This document shows, piece after piece, positions 15,135 to 21,727 of a stretch of DNA of 64,000 bases. Location of the stretch: positions 1-64,000 of IMG/VR virus record IMGVR_UViG_3300044946_000428. One strand, written 5' to 3'. The stretch is from a virus. Numbering within the stretch: the stretch's first letter is position 1; each line of letters opens with the position of its first letter. A program made the translations under genes and the position numbers. The notes under the pieces were generated by a model that ran no database searches, had not been told where the DNA came from, and saw only the letters and a list, made by a program, of their open reading frames with translations.

Positions 15135-15890
15135 GTGACCGACGACACGCCGCTCTACCAGCAGATCGCCAACGACCTTCGAAGAGGCGTCGGCGAGGGG
15201 AGATTCGATGCCAATGAAGGCAGGCTCCCCGGCGAGAAGGCTCTGGCCGAGCAATGGAACACGTCCACGGCAACCTCGAGCAAGGCTTTGAAGCTGCTCG
15301 AGCGTGAGGGTGTGATCGAGATCCGCAGGGGCGTCGGTGCTTTCACCCGACGCCGCAAGCCGATCATCCGCGATGCGAACGGCCGACTGTCCCGCGAGCA
15401 GTGGGGCGCGGGTAAGGCGATCTGGCAGTTCGACCTCGGCGACCACTACCCGGTGCCCGAGACTGCGGTCTACCGGGACGGCGAGGAGAAGGCGCCCAAG
15501 GTGCCGGACTTCGTACGAGCCACGCTTCAAGCCGATCGGTACCTGATCCGCGACCGCAGGTACACGGTCGAGGGCTGGCCGATCCAGGTTGCGACCTCGT
15601 TCTTCGATGCGGCAATTGCCGAGGGGACCGAGATCGCAAATCGCGACTCGGGTCCGGGTGGCGTGTACGCACGGCTCGCCGAGCTCGGGCATGAGCCGGT
15701 GGCTTTCCTTGAGCAGGTACGCAGCCGACTTCCGCTCGACGATGAGGCGAAGCGTCTGCGGATCACAACGGACAAGCCCGTTTCGGAGATCGTTCGCCAG
15801 GCGAAGACGGCTGCTGGCCGGGTCGTCGAGGTCAACGTCATGCTGTTGCTGGGCGACGCTTACGTGCTCCAATACGCCTTCTCCTCCTAA
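15135..15890 (+). CDS. GntR-family regulator with UTRA-like domain, 251 aa
   Basis: Residues 1-75 are a GntR winged helix (LYQQIANDLRRGVGEG, LPGEKALAEQWNTSTATSSK, LLEREGVIEIRRGVGAF). The C-terminal part fits a UTRA ligand-binding domain. GntR/UTRA proteins of the KorSA/KorA type control transfer and replication in actinomycete conjugative elements. The GTG at 15135 is preceded by AGAGGAG. It is divergent from the replication genes and upstream of the excisionase-like gene, whose promoter carries a palindrome it could bind. Confidence 0.82.
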   Translation: MTDDTPLYQQIANDLRRGVGEGRFDANEGRLPGEKALAEQWNTSTATSSKALKLLEREGVIEIRRGVGAFTRRRKPIIRDANGRLSREQWGAGKAIWQFDLGDHYPVPETAVYRDGEEKAPKVPDFVRATLQADRYLIRDRRYTVEGWPIQVATSFFDAAIAEGTEIANRDSGPGGVYARLAELGHEPVAFLEQVRSRLPLDDEAKRLRITTDKPVSEIVRQAKTAAGRVVEVNVMLLLGDAYVLQYAFSS

Positions 15891-15903
15891 CTCGCTCGCT
15901 TCC

Positions 15904-15936
15904 AAGCCCCCAACCGAGTCTCGGTTGGGGGCTTTT
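15904..15936 (+). terminator. Strong Rho-independent terminator
   Basis: AAGCCCCCAACCGA (15904-15917) pairs perfectly with TCGGTTGGGGGCTT (15921-15934) around a three-base loop and is followed by T residues. It ends the GntR gene. Confidence 0.9.
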
Positions 15937-15956
15937 TGATTACATGGACCATCCTA

Positions 15957-15970
15957 GAACCAGCTGGTTC
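15957..15970. promoter_or_regulatory. Perfect 14-bp palindromic operator
   Basis: GAACCAGCTGGTTC is a perfect palindrome ending three bases before the -35 box of the next gene. Position and symmetry fit a dimeric regulator; the adjacent GntR protein is the likely one. Confidence 0.6.
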
Positions 15971-15973
15971 CTC

Positions 15974-16003
15974 TTGACAACCATATGGAGCACGCGCTGT
16001 ACT
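15974..16003 (+). promoter_or_regulatory. Promoter of the excisionase-like gene, probably leaderless
   Basis: TTGACA (15974-15979) is a full -35 match. TGTACT (15998-16003) lies 18 bases later as -10, six bases before the ATG at 16010. No ribosome site precedes the ATG. Confidence 0.6.
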
Positions 16004-16009
16004 AGCTAT

Positions 16010-16261
16010 ATGACGACAGCGACCGACACCGCGGCGCCGGCACAGACCGACGAGTTCCTCACCGTCGGCGAGGTCGCCAAGCTGCTCCGGACCACCCCGA
16101 TGACCATCTACACCGAGATCCACGAAGGGCGACTCGACGCGATCCGCGTCGGGCGCCGGACCTACCGGATCCCCGTGGAGTCCTACAACGCGTACAAGGA
16201 GGCGCAGCGCACCACGCCCCGCGCCGAGACCGGCCAGCTCGTCCCGGCCACCGCCGCGTAA
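16010..16261 (+). CDS. Excisionase-like helix-turn-helix protein, 83 aa
   Basis: FLTVGEVAKLLRTTPMTIY followed by RLDAIRVGRRTYRIP is the MerR-like winged helix of the excisionase/HTH_17 family: recognition helix, then a basic wing. Such proteins act as recombination directionality factors of mobile elements or as small regulators. In actinomycete elements xis normally lies next to int, but no integrase follows here, so the role as Xis is uncertain. It is flanked by a palindromic operator and a strong terminator hairpin. Confidence 0.75.
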   Translation: MTTATDTAAPAQTDEFLTVGEVAKLLRTTPMTIYTEIHEGRLDAIRVGRRTYRIPVESYNAYKEAQRTTPRAETGQLVPATAA

Positions 16262-16270
16262 CCACAAGCC

Positions 16271-16311
16271 GCCGGGCCCCGGCCGCGACCGCACAACGGC
16301 CGGGGCCCGGC
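16271..16311 (+). terminator. 15-bp perfect hairpin after the excisionase-like gene
   Basis: GCCGGGCCCCGGCCG (16271-16285) pairs perfectly with CGGCCGGGGCCCGGC (16297-16311) around 11 bases, ten bases after the stop. No T-run. A comparable weaker hairpin lies after the gene at 16438 (about 16699-16740), as part of a duplicated cassette. Confidence 0.65.
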
Positions 16312-16333
16312 AACCAGCCAGCACCACCAGCAA

Positions 16334-16404
16334 GCCCTCGCTCCGGGTCGGGGGGCGCCGCGAACCTCCTCCTCGCGGCTCGGGTTCGAATCCCGAAGAG
16401 GGCA
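16334..16404 (+). tRNA. tRNA-like element, copy 1
   Basis: A 71-base unit folds like a tRNA. The acceptor is GCCCTC/GAGGGC with discriminator A followed by CC. There is a D-arm-like CTCC/GGGG, and an anticodon-arm-like CCGCGA/TCGCGG around a C-rich loop. The T-arm TCGGG-TTCGAAT-CCCGA is perfect. The loop lacks the invariant U33 and bases 8-9 are not canonical; the seven-base loop reads CCTCCTC, with UCC in anticodon position. It may be a degenerate or specialised tRNA or another structured RNA. It lies immediately upstream of the small gene at 16438. Confidence 0.45.
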
Positions 16405-16437
16405 CCTTGATCAGTCGGCTCGACGAAGGAGGAAGTC

Positions 16438-16683
16438 ATGCAGGTCTGGATCCTGATGGAAGGCGAGCTGTGCGAGGGCGGCACCGTCGAGGGCGTTTTC
16501 GCTTCCTGCGAGCTGGGCCACGGCGCGTTCGCGGAGCTCGCCATGAAGCTGTGCGGCTGGTCCGGGATCCGGGAGGCCGACGTGCGTGAGAACGGCGGCC
16601 TGTATTTGGAGGGCGGTCAAGTCTGGATCGAGCTGCGGCCGTTCGACGTGGTCGAGCAGTTGGCGATCGCGCCGGCCGCCTAG
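16438..16683 (+). CDS. Small hypothetical protein, 81 aa
   Basis: ATG at 16438 with GAAGGAGGAAG upstream, 33 bases after the tRNA-like element. The sequence is compact alpha/beta (MQVWILMEGELCEGG, ELAMKLCGWSG, GGQVWIELRPFDVVE). The 5' region resembles that of the gene at 16862, indicating duplicated cassettes, but the two proteins are unrelated. Function unknown. Confidence 0.6.
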   Translation: MQVWILMEGELCEGGTVEGVFASCELGHGAFAELAMKLCGWSGIREADVRENGGLYLEGGQVWIELRPFDVVEQLAIAPAA

Positions 16684-16756
16684 CGCTACCAGCACCATCC
16701 CGGGTTCCGGCGGCCATCTCCCCGGCAACCGGCACCCGGGCGCACAGCACCAGCAA

Positions 16757-16828
16757 GCCCTCGCTCCGGGTCGGGGAGCGCCGCGAACCTCCACTTCGCG
16801 GACGTGGGTTCAACTCCCACAGAGGGCA
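16757..16828 (+). tRNA. tRNA-like element, copy 2
   Basis: It is homologous to copy 1 over its whole length. Arms: acceptor GCCCTC/GAGGGC with discriminator A then CC; D-arm GCTCC/GGAGC; CCGCGAA-CCTCCAC-TTCGCGG anticodon arm with a seven-base loop; and T-arm GTGGG-TTCAACT-CCCAC. Changes from copy 1 keep pairing in the T-stem, which argues for selected RNA structure. The loop again has C in place of U33. Followed after 33 bases by the gene at 16862. Confidence 0.5.
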
Positions 16829-16861
16829 CCACGACCAGTCACTTCAACGAAGGAGGCAGCA

Positions 16862-17479
16862 ATGCAGTTCGAGCGCCGCACAATCACCCAGACCATCAAA
16901 GTCCCGACGAACACGGGCCGCACGGTCGACGAGCACACGAAGGCGTACCTGAACCGGTCGATGGACGTCATGGACTCCATGGGCATCGGCATGTGGCCGG
17001 CGATCGTGTCCGCGTCACAGTTGGGCGCCGACGACGAACTCCAGGAGATCCTCGGCGACGCCATGGTCGGCGACGAGTACGAGGACGGCGACGGCTACAG
17101 CCGCAACGGTCTGCGGCGCGTTGTGGACGACACGGACATCCCCGAGAAGCTGACCGCGTGGCGGGACGCCGCGGTGAAGGCGGCGCTTGAGGGCGCCGGA
17201 CAGGCTGCGCGCCGGTCGGCCTTCACCTCAAGCACGCCGCTAGTCGCAACCGACGAGTGGGGCCGGCCGCGCTGCCAGCAGGTCGGCGTGTACGCGGACG
17301 TGGACGAGTTCTTCCAGTGCGCGATGGTCGCGGACCACGACGGCGACTGCGACCCGCTGCCGATCCAGCCGTCCGCCGATGAGGCCGAGCGGCTCCTCGC
17401 CGACGCGTACGTCACGATCCCGGTCGCGGATGCATCCGGCCTGGCCGCGCAGATGCAGCAGCCGAACAACGAGAACTGA
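16862..17479 (+). CDS. Hypothetical protein, 205 aa
   Basis: ATG at 16862 with AAGGAGG upstream. The N-terminal half is helical with a Met-rich stretch (RSMDVMDSMGIGMW) and an acidic loop (GDEYEDGDGY). The C-terminal half has CQQVGVYADVDEFFQC and a DHDGDCDP acidic motif that might bind metal. It follows the second tRNA-like element. No family recognised. Confidence 0.6.
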   Translation: MQFERRTITQTIKVPTNTGRTVDEHTKAYLNRSMDVMDSMGIGMWPAIVSASQLGADDELQEILGDAMVGDEYEDGDGYSRNGLRRVVDDTDIPEKLTAWRDAAVKAALEGAGQAARRSAFTSSTPLVATDEWGRPRCQQVGVYADVDEFFQCAMVADHDGDCDPLPIQPSADEAERLLADAYVTIPVADASGLAAQMQQPNNEN

Positions 17480-17489
17480 CAGCAAGAAA

Positions 17490-17520
17490 GCCCGGCCGCT
17501 GTTGCACCCAGCGGCCGGGC
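17490..17520 (+). terminator. 12-bp perfect hairpin
   Basis: GCCCGGCCGCTG (17490-17501) pairs with CAGCGGCCGGGC (17509-17520) around seven bases, ten bases after the stop of the previous gene. No T-run; typical of high-GC intergenic terminators. Confidence 0.6.
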
Positions 17521-17559
17521 GGTGTCCAGAGCCCCAGCAAGCAGCGAGAGGAACCAGAC

Positions 17560-17988
17560 ATGCAGCAGTCTACGGCCCGGCGCCGAGGCCATCTGGCGCT
17601 CGCCCCGGAACCCGGCGCCGTCGCCGGGATCCCGGTCCCCGGCAACCTGCCGGACGACCCGACCTACGCCTACCGGCTCGGCCGGATCGCGACGCTCACC
17701 GAGACGCTCGACGAGCAGACCCGGGCCGTGGCGAACTTCGACCGGTTCGAGTCGATGTCCTTCGCCGAGATCAGCACGCTGATCGAAGTCCTGGGTTGGT
17801 TCGCGGACGCCAAGCGCCCGAGCCTGCACCTCGTGGACGAGCAGGGCGACATCGCCCCGATCGTGCAGGCCGCGGTCTCCGAGTTCCGCCCGGTCGACGA
17901 GCCGACCCGCCTGTTCGCCCAGTCCCGGGCCCGGCTGACCACGTTCGTGGAGAGCCACGTCGCGGCCGGTATCGGAGGGGTGTCGTGA
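17560..17988 (+). CDS. Hypothetical protein, 142 aa; first of a coupled small-gene run
   Basis: Starts MQQSTARRRGHLALAPEPG behind GAGAGGAA. The body is helical (LGRIATLTETLDEQTRAV, AEISTLIEVLGWFADAK). Its last bases overlap the next gene's GTG by four. The six genes 17560-19225 are joined by four-base overlaps, so they form one translational unit. Family not recognised, though such runs are usual between the regulatory and transfer genes of actinomycete elements. Confidence 0.65.
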   Translation: MQQSTARRRGHLALAPEPGAVAGIPVPGNLPDDPTYAYRLGRIATLTETLDEQTRAVANFDRFESMSFAEISTLIEVLGWFADAKRPSLHLVDEQGDIAPIVQAAVSEFRPVDEPTRLFAQSRARLTTFVESHVAAGIGGVS

Positions 17989-18158
17989 AGACCGTCCTGC
18001 ACATCGAACTCGACCTCGCCGGCGACCGTGCCGATGCCGCCGCCCGCGTGGACGCCCTGATCGCGGCGCTGACCGCGACCGCCCCGGGCCTCGGCGCCCG
18101 CATCGAGGCCACGCACGTCGACCGGCTCCGGCCGGTCACCGCGGGAGGCGCCCGATGA
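17985..18158 (+). CDS. Small hypothetical protein, 57 aa
   Basis: GTG at 17985 overlaps the upstream stop (GTGA). The peptide is KTVLHIELDLAGDRADAAAR followed by an Ala-rich helix and a short C-terminal strand, a ferredoxin-like beta-alpha-beta pattern. Coupled on both sides by four-base overlaps. Function unknown. Confidence 0.55.
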   Translation: MKTVLHIELDLAGDRADAAARVDALIAALTATAPGLGARIEATHVDRLRPVTAGGAR

Positions 18159-18349
18159 ACGCCGCCGTCCTCGACCCGCGTGCCGCGACCGCGGCCGCCA
18201 TCGCCCGGTCCCAGATGCCGTGGGACGCGGCCCTCGACGGCACCAGCCCGCACCCGCGGGCCGTCAAGGACATCGCCCGCAGCCGGTTCAACCTCGTCCT
18301 GACCGACGACGAGACCCGCGCGGCGATCAAGGCGGCGATGAGCGAATGA
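18155..18349 (+). CDS. Small hypothetical protein, 64 aa
   Basis: ATGA overlap with the gene before and the gene after. Ala/Arg-rich product with ARSQMPWDAALDGTSPHPRA and a helical end (DDETRAAIKAAMSE). No motif recognised. Confidence 0.55.
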   Translation: MNAAVLDPRAATAAAIARSQMPWDAALDGTSPHPRAVKDIARSRFNLVLTDDETRAAIKAAMSE

Positions 18350-18624
18350 GCCACCTGAGCCAGGCCGCGATCCTCAACGAGATCCTCAACGGGAAGACCG
18401 ACCGGGCCACCCTCGCCGCGCTCGTGCGCGAGTACGCGCGCCTCGAGGCCCAGCCCGTCACCGCCGGGACCCGGGTCCGCACCCCGTGGGGCATCGGCAC
18501 CGTCCAGTACCCCGACGCCGTCCCGGTCCGGTTCGACGCCGCCGTGGCGCAGCCGCCCGTGAAAATCGGGCTCGTGCCGGTCGGGCAGCTCGAGTTCATC
18601 GAGAACGGGCGGGTCACGCCATGA
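18346..18624 (+). CDS. Hypothetical protein, 92 aa
   Basis: ATG at 18346 in a four-base overlap. N-terminal helices (QAAILNEILNGK, ATLAALVREYARLEAQ) are followed by a small beta domain (AGTRVRTPWGIGTVQYPD) with a look reminiscent of SH3-like barrels. Ends in a four-base overlap with the ATPase-domain gene. Function unknown. Confidence 0.6.
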   Translation: MSHLSQAAILNEILNGKTDRATLAALVREYARLEAQPVTAGTRVRTPWGIGTVQYPDAVPVRFDAAVAQPPVKIGLVPVGQLEFIENGRVTP

Positions 18625-19028
18625 CCGTCATGCTCGACGCCCCGGCCGTCCAGGCCGCCCCGCCCGCGGCGCTCGTGTTCGACCCGGCCACCCCCGCCTC
18701 GGTCCCGGCCGCCCGGCACTGGACCCGCCAGGTCCTCGGCCTCGGTCCCGGCAGCGACATCGAGATCCTCGTGTCCGAACTCGTCGGCAACGCCGTCGTG
18801 CACGGCGGGCCGCGCGTCGAGCTCGACCTGCGCTACACGGACGGCGGCATCGAGATCACCGTCACCGACAGCGGGACCCGCACCGCCCCGCGCGACCACC
18901 GGCCCGACGGCGAGCACGGACTCGGACTGATCATCGCCCGCGCGCTCGCCGCGCACCTCACCGTCGAGCACGTCCCCGACGGCCGCGCCGCCCGCGCGGT
19001 CCTGCATACGCCCGGAGGTGCGCGGTGA
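18621..19028 (+). CDS. HATPase_c-domain protein, anti-sigma/RsbW-like kinase, 135 aa
   Basis: The whole chain is one histidine-kinase-type ATPase domain. The N-box is VSELVGNAVVHGG, the G1 region is TVTDSGTR and the G2 region is HGLGLIIARALAAH. Short free-standing domains of this type in actinobacteria usually act as anti-sigma-factor or regulatory kinases (RsbW-like). Inside a mobile element it could let the element act on host sigma-factor control, but its partner is not in view. Translationally coupled to both neighbours. Confidence 0.8.
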   Translation: MTVMLDAPAVQAAPPAALVFDPATPASVPAARHWTRQVLGLGPGSDIEILVSELVGNAVVHGGPRVELDLRYTDGGIEITVTDSGTRTAPRDHRPDGEHGLGLIIARALAAHLTVEHVPDGRAARAVLHTPGGAR

Positions 19029-19225
19029 AGACCCCGATCGTGGGCGTGGTCAACGGCACCCCCGTGCACGGACCCGACGCCCAGACCCTCACCGAGTGGG
19101 CGCTCCGGGCGCACCTCGAGACGTGCAGCGCGTGTCGGCACGAGGCGTGCCCGATTGGGATGCACCTCGAGGCCGCGAGCCGCCCTGATCGCAGCTGGAT
19201 TCCCGACCCCAGGACAGGAGACTGA
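19025..19225 (+). CDS. Small Cys/His-rich protein, 66 aa
   Basis: GTG at 19025 in a GTGA overlap. The centre has HLETCSACRHEACPIGMHLE, four Cys/His in a pattern that could bind one zinc. Small proteins of this kind are frequent in actinobacterial elements. Function unknown. Confidence 0.55.
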   Translation: MKTPIVGVVNGTPVHGPDAQTLTEWALRAHLETCSACRHEACPIGMHLEAASRPDRSWIPDPRTGD

Positions 19226-19227
19226 CC

Positions 19228-19596
19228 ATGACCACCACCACGCCCAACGCCAGCGTCGAGGACATCCTCTACGCGCTGCAGTACGCCGACAACGAGGGCA
19301 CCGCCCTCGACGACTGGACCTACAAGACCATCGCCGAGGACCGCGCCAAGCGACTCGAGGCCGCCGCAACTCTGATCACACTCGACCGGGCCGCGCACAA
19401 CCGCGTCCAGGACGGCTACCGCGGCGGCGACGCCGTGTTCGAACTCACCGACCACATCATCGAGTTCGACAAGGAGCACGGCACCACCCGCGGACCGGTA
19501 CCGGCCGACGACCCGCACTGGAACGTCCCCGGCGGCACGGAGGCGTACGTCCTGCAGGAGTGGGACGCGGCCAACACGGCGACGGCAGCGGCCTGA
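19228..19596 (+). CDS. Hypothetical protein, 122 aa
   Basis: ATG at 19228 behind ACAGGAGAC. Product mostly helical and acidic (VEDILYALQYADNEGTALDD, AKRLEAAATLITLDRAAHN). No membrane segment. Follows the coupled run after two bases. Family not recognised. Confidence 0.6.
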   Translation: MTTTTPNASVEDILYALQYADNEGTALDDWTYKTIAEDRAKRLEAAATLITLDRAAHNRVQDGYRGGDAVFELTDHIIEFDKEHGTTRGPVPADDPHWNVPGGTEAYVLQEWDAANTATAAA

Positions 19597-19598
19597 TC

Positions 19599-19772
19599 AT
19601 GAGCCTGCTGCCCGGGCTCAAGCTCGACTGGCGCTCAGGGCGCGGCGCCGACCTTGACGTCACCGAACGCGTCGGACCGCTGCGCGCCTGGAAGGCGATC
19701 CCGCTCACCGGCCGCACCAAGACCGGCAAGCGCCGCAAGCCCCGCAAGGGCGCCAGCATCCGGATCTTCTGA
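19599..19772 (+). CDS. Small basic protein, 57 aa
   Basis: ATG at 19599, two bases after the previous stop. The C-terminal half is strongly basic (TGRTKTGKRRKPRKGASIRI) and could bind nucleic acid. The N-terminal half is LLPGLKLDWRSGRGADLD. Function unknown. Confidence 0.5.
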   Translation: MSLLPGLKLDWRSGRGADLDVTERVGPLRAWKAIPLTGRTKTGKRRKPRKGASIRIF

Positions 19773-19841
19773 CCGACCAGGTGCCGAAGCGCACCCGAGA
19801 GGGCAAGCCACGGCGCCGCAGACCCGAGAGAGGACCGCGCA

Positions 19842-20192
19842 ATGTCAAAGAGCGACAAGACCTACGACGTCACCGTCTACCGCACCGACGGCACCACCAC
19901 CCGCGAGAACGTCGCCAACGACGAGGCCCGCGAACTTCGGGACGCCGGTGGGCGCGGCCAACCGGCCGGGCCCGACACGAAGGAGAACACGGCCATGGGC
20001 ATTCTCAAGACCGCCAAGTGGGCGCTGAGCACGAAGGACGAGCGGCGCTTGAGCGAGGTGCGCGAGCATAAGGGCCGCAAGCCCGCGGGCGGGCGGCGCG
20101 ACAGGGACGTCGACTACACGAACGGGTTCATCGTCAGCGGCAAGGGCCAGGGCACCTCTTACGTCCTCGCCACGCGCCGCAACGGACGCTGA
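19842..20192 (+). CDS. Two small genes apparently fused in frame, 116 aa
   Basis: The ATG at 19842 has GAGAGGA upstream and encodes MSKSDKTYDVTVYRTDG and more. At residues about 37-44 the frame crosses the intergenic-type repeat found elsewhere between small genes (19952-19970). It then passes a second good ribosome site (AAGGAG) and an in-frame ATG at 19995, from which a 65-residue basic protein (MGILKTAKWALSTKDERR) could start on its own. The first gene has probably lost its stop codon. Either a fusion protein or two overlapping products is made. Confidence 0.5.
   Translation: MSKSDKTYDVTVYRTDGTTTRENVANDEARELRDAGGRGQPAGPDTKENTAMGILKTAKWALSTKDERRLSEVREHKGRKPAGGRRDRDVDYTNGFIVSGKGQGTSYVLATRRNGR
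19952..19970 (+). repeat. Intergenic repeat unit, copy 1
   Basis: GCGCGGCCAACCGGCCGGG, followed 11 bases later by a ribosome site and the internal ATG at 19995. Here the unit is translated as part of gene 19842-20192. Confidence 0.65.
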
Positions 20193-20249
20193 CCGCCCGG
20201 CGGGCCACGATCGCCGGCGGCCCTGAGCTCTCCCCAGGACCGCCGGTCC

Positions 20250-20268
20250 GCGCGGCCAACCGGCCGGG
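20250..20268 (+). repeat. Intergenic repeat unit, copy 2, with upstream hairpin
   Basis: GCGCGGCCAACCGGCCGGG, preceded by a hairpin of the type GCCGGCGG...CCGCCGGT (about 20214-20247) and followed by GGAGGGAATCCC and the ATG at 20294. Confidence 0.7.
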
Positions 20269-20293
20269 ACCACAACTGCACGGAGGGAATCCC

Positions 20294-20479
20294 ATGGGCC
20301 TTTTCAGCCGGAACGCCGAGGTCAGCCAGGCGCGCGCCGAGTACCGGGAGGCGAACGCCGCGCAGCAGGAGTACGCGCGCACCAGCGGCAACCGCGACGA
20401 GAACGACGCGACGTACCTCCAGCTCAACGACCGCACGAACGAGACGCTGCACGCACTCAAGGACGCCAAGAAGCGCTGA
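20294..20479 (+). CDS. Small charged helical protein, 61 aa
   Basis: ATG at 20294 behind GGAGGG. One long polar helix (SQARAEYREANAAQQEYART, DENDATYLQLNDRTNETL). No motif recognised. It is one of four small genes each preceded by the same intergenic repeat unit, so it may be an exchangeable cassette. Confidence 0.55.
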   Translation: MGLFSRNAEVSQARAEYREANAAQQEYARTSGNRDENDATYLQLNDRTNETLHALKDAKKR

Positions 20480-20531
20480 CCGGGCGGGCCGCGCCTGCCG
20501 ACAGCCCCCGGCTCAGGGGCCTGCCGGTGGG

Positions 20532-20547
20532 AGCGGCCAACCGGCCA
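20532..20547 (+). repeat. Intergenic repeat unit, copy 3, with upstream hairpin
   Basis: AGCGGCCAACCGGCCA, preceded by GCCGACAG...CTGCCGGT (about 20497-20528, imperfect stem) and followed by AAAGGAG and the ATG at 20583. Confidence 0.7.
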
Positions 20548-20582
20548 CAGCAAAACCTCAGCTCGCAAAGGAGATCAGCACC

Positions 20583-20750
20583 ATGGCGAAGAAGGAATGG
20601 ACCGACGCGGAACGCTGGGAGATCGTCAAGGAGTCCATGGACCACTCCCGCTATTACGAGTCCATCGGAGACCGCAAGAACCGCGACCTGTACAGCGAGA
20701 GCGCGAATCGAGTGCTCGACTCCATGGAGAAGGGCCGCGGGAGCAAGTAG
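20583..20750 (+). CDS. Small charged helical protein, 55 aa
   Basis: ATG at 20583 behind AAAGGAG; ends TAG at 20750. Sequence begins MAKKEWTDAERWEIVKESMD and ends VLDSMEKGRGSK; helical, with no recognised family. It follows intergenic repeat copy 3. Confidence 0.5.
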   Translation: MAKKEWTDAERWEIVKESMDHSRYYESIGDRKNRDLYSESANRVLDSMEKGRGSK

Positions 20751-20801
20751 CCCGACGGGTCACGCCTGCCGACAGTCCACAGCTCAGGGGCCTGTCGGCT
20801 C

Positions 20802-20820
20802 GCGCGGCCAACCGGCCGAG
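20802..20820 (+). repeat. Intergenic repeat unit, copy 4, with upstream hairpin
   Basis: GCGCGGCCAACCGGCCGAG, preceded by a perfect hairpin GCCGACAG...CTGTCGGC (about 20768-20799) and followed by GAAAGG and the ATG at 20845. Confidence 0.7.
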
Positions 20821-20844
20821 ACCAATCCGAGAAAGGTAAACACC

Positions 20845-21018
20845 ATGGGCAAGGTCGAGATCAACGGGGACGTCACCGGATCGAACGTCCAGATCATCAC
20901 CGCCAACGGCACCGTCGCCATCAACGGCCGCGAGATCCCCGACGGCACCTATCAGTCCGGGGACTCGACCGTCACGGTCGACACCGGCCGCGACGCCGGC
21001 AACGGCAAGCGTCGCTGA
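20845..21018 (+). CDS. Small beta-rich protein, 57 aa
   Basis: ATG at 20845 behind GAAAGG. The peptide (KVEINGDVTGSNVQIITANG, then VAINGREIPDGTY) looks like three or four short beta strands, unlike its helical neighbours. Such GDVTGSN-type repeats occur in small actinobacterial element proteins. Function unknown. Confidence 0.55.
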   Translation: MGKVEINGDVTGSNVQIITANGTVAINGREIPDGTYQSGDSTVTVDTGRDAGNGKRR

Positions 21019-21116
21019 CCGCCCGCGGTCCCGGCCGGCCGACATGTCCGGACGGGAGCCGCGGGCGAGAAAGCCCGACGCCAACCACGACCAACCACCG
21101 CCGAAGGAGGCGAGCC

Positions 21117-21371
21117 ATGGCCAGCAACTACGATCGGGCGCTCGAGGAGGACGACGGCGACGGCATTGCCTACGCATTAGTCCTCGCAATGAACCTATCA
21201 ATGTTCGTCGCGGCCACCGCCGGCGATCTGGCCACACCTTTCGTGCCGCACCGCTGGCTGTGGATAGCAGACCTCGCTGCCGCGGCCCCCGTGCTGGCCT
21301 TGGCCGCACGGCGCAGGTGGCAACTGCTCGACGCATGCCTCGAACTCGTGTGGCACGTCAGGAGGCGGTGA
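21117..21371 (+). CDS. Small membrane protein, 84 aa, two predicted TM segments
   Basis: ATG at 21117 behind GAAGGAGG. Hydrophobic stretches lie at about residues 18-38 (IAYALVLAMNLSMFVAATAG) and 47-65 (WLWIADLAAAAPVLALAA), with a basic C-terminus. It may belong to the spread (Spd) proteins that act with TraB in mycelial transfer, given the conjugation module that follows. No specific family match. Confidence 0.55.
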   Translation: MASNYDRALEEDDGDGIAYALVLAMNLSMFVAATAGDLATPFVPHRWLWIADLAAAAPVLALAARRRWQLLDACLELVWHVRRR

Positions 21372-21373
21372 TG

Positions 21374-21721
21374 TCAGCCCTTCAGCTTGCCGCGCGGGCC
21401 CTTCGCGATCGCCTGCGCACTCGCCCGAGTGATCCCGAACCGCTTCGCCACCACCCCGTGCGACCACCGCTCCGGGTCCCCCTCGGCCTGCGCCTGTGCA
21501 CGCAGGCGATCCAGCGCGAGATGACGCACCATCGAGAGCGCCGGGATCGCGTCCAACATCAACCGCACCAGCGAATGTGTCTTATCGAGACGCTCGCAGT
21601 CATCCGCGATCGCCTCGGCATGCCGCTTCAAAGCTCGCACGAACTCCGCGCGCTCCCCCTCATCGGCGCGGGAGACGGCGAGTAGCGCCTCCGCGGCGCG
21701 CTCAATCTCCTCACGCTCCAC
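21374..21721 (-). CDS. Helical protein with C-terminal HTH-like segment, 115 aa; possible transfer-module regulator
   Basis: The GTG at 21721 is preferred because TATGAT lies six bases upstream (leaderless). Residues 1-80 are charged helices (REEIERAAEALLAVSRADE). The end, WSHGVVAKRFGITRASAQAI, reads as a helix-turn-helix. It is the only leftward gene here and faces the start of the conjugation operon, a usual place for a transfer regulator. That role is inference. Confidence 0.6.
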   Translation of the reverse strand: MEREEIERAAEALLAVSRADEGERAEFVRALKRHAEAIADDCERLDKTHSLVRLMLDAIPALSMVRHLALDRLRAQAQAEGDPERWSHGVVAKRFGITRASAQAIAKGPRGKLKG

Positions 21722-21727
21722 ATCCGG

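Noticed and set aside
16334-16404. Calling the unit an ordinary tRNA gene with a named amino acid
   Set aside because: The anticodon loop lacks U33, positions 8-9 are not canonical and the loop is closed by a mismatch in this copy. The element is reported as tRNA-like only.
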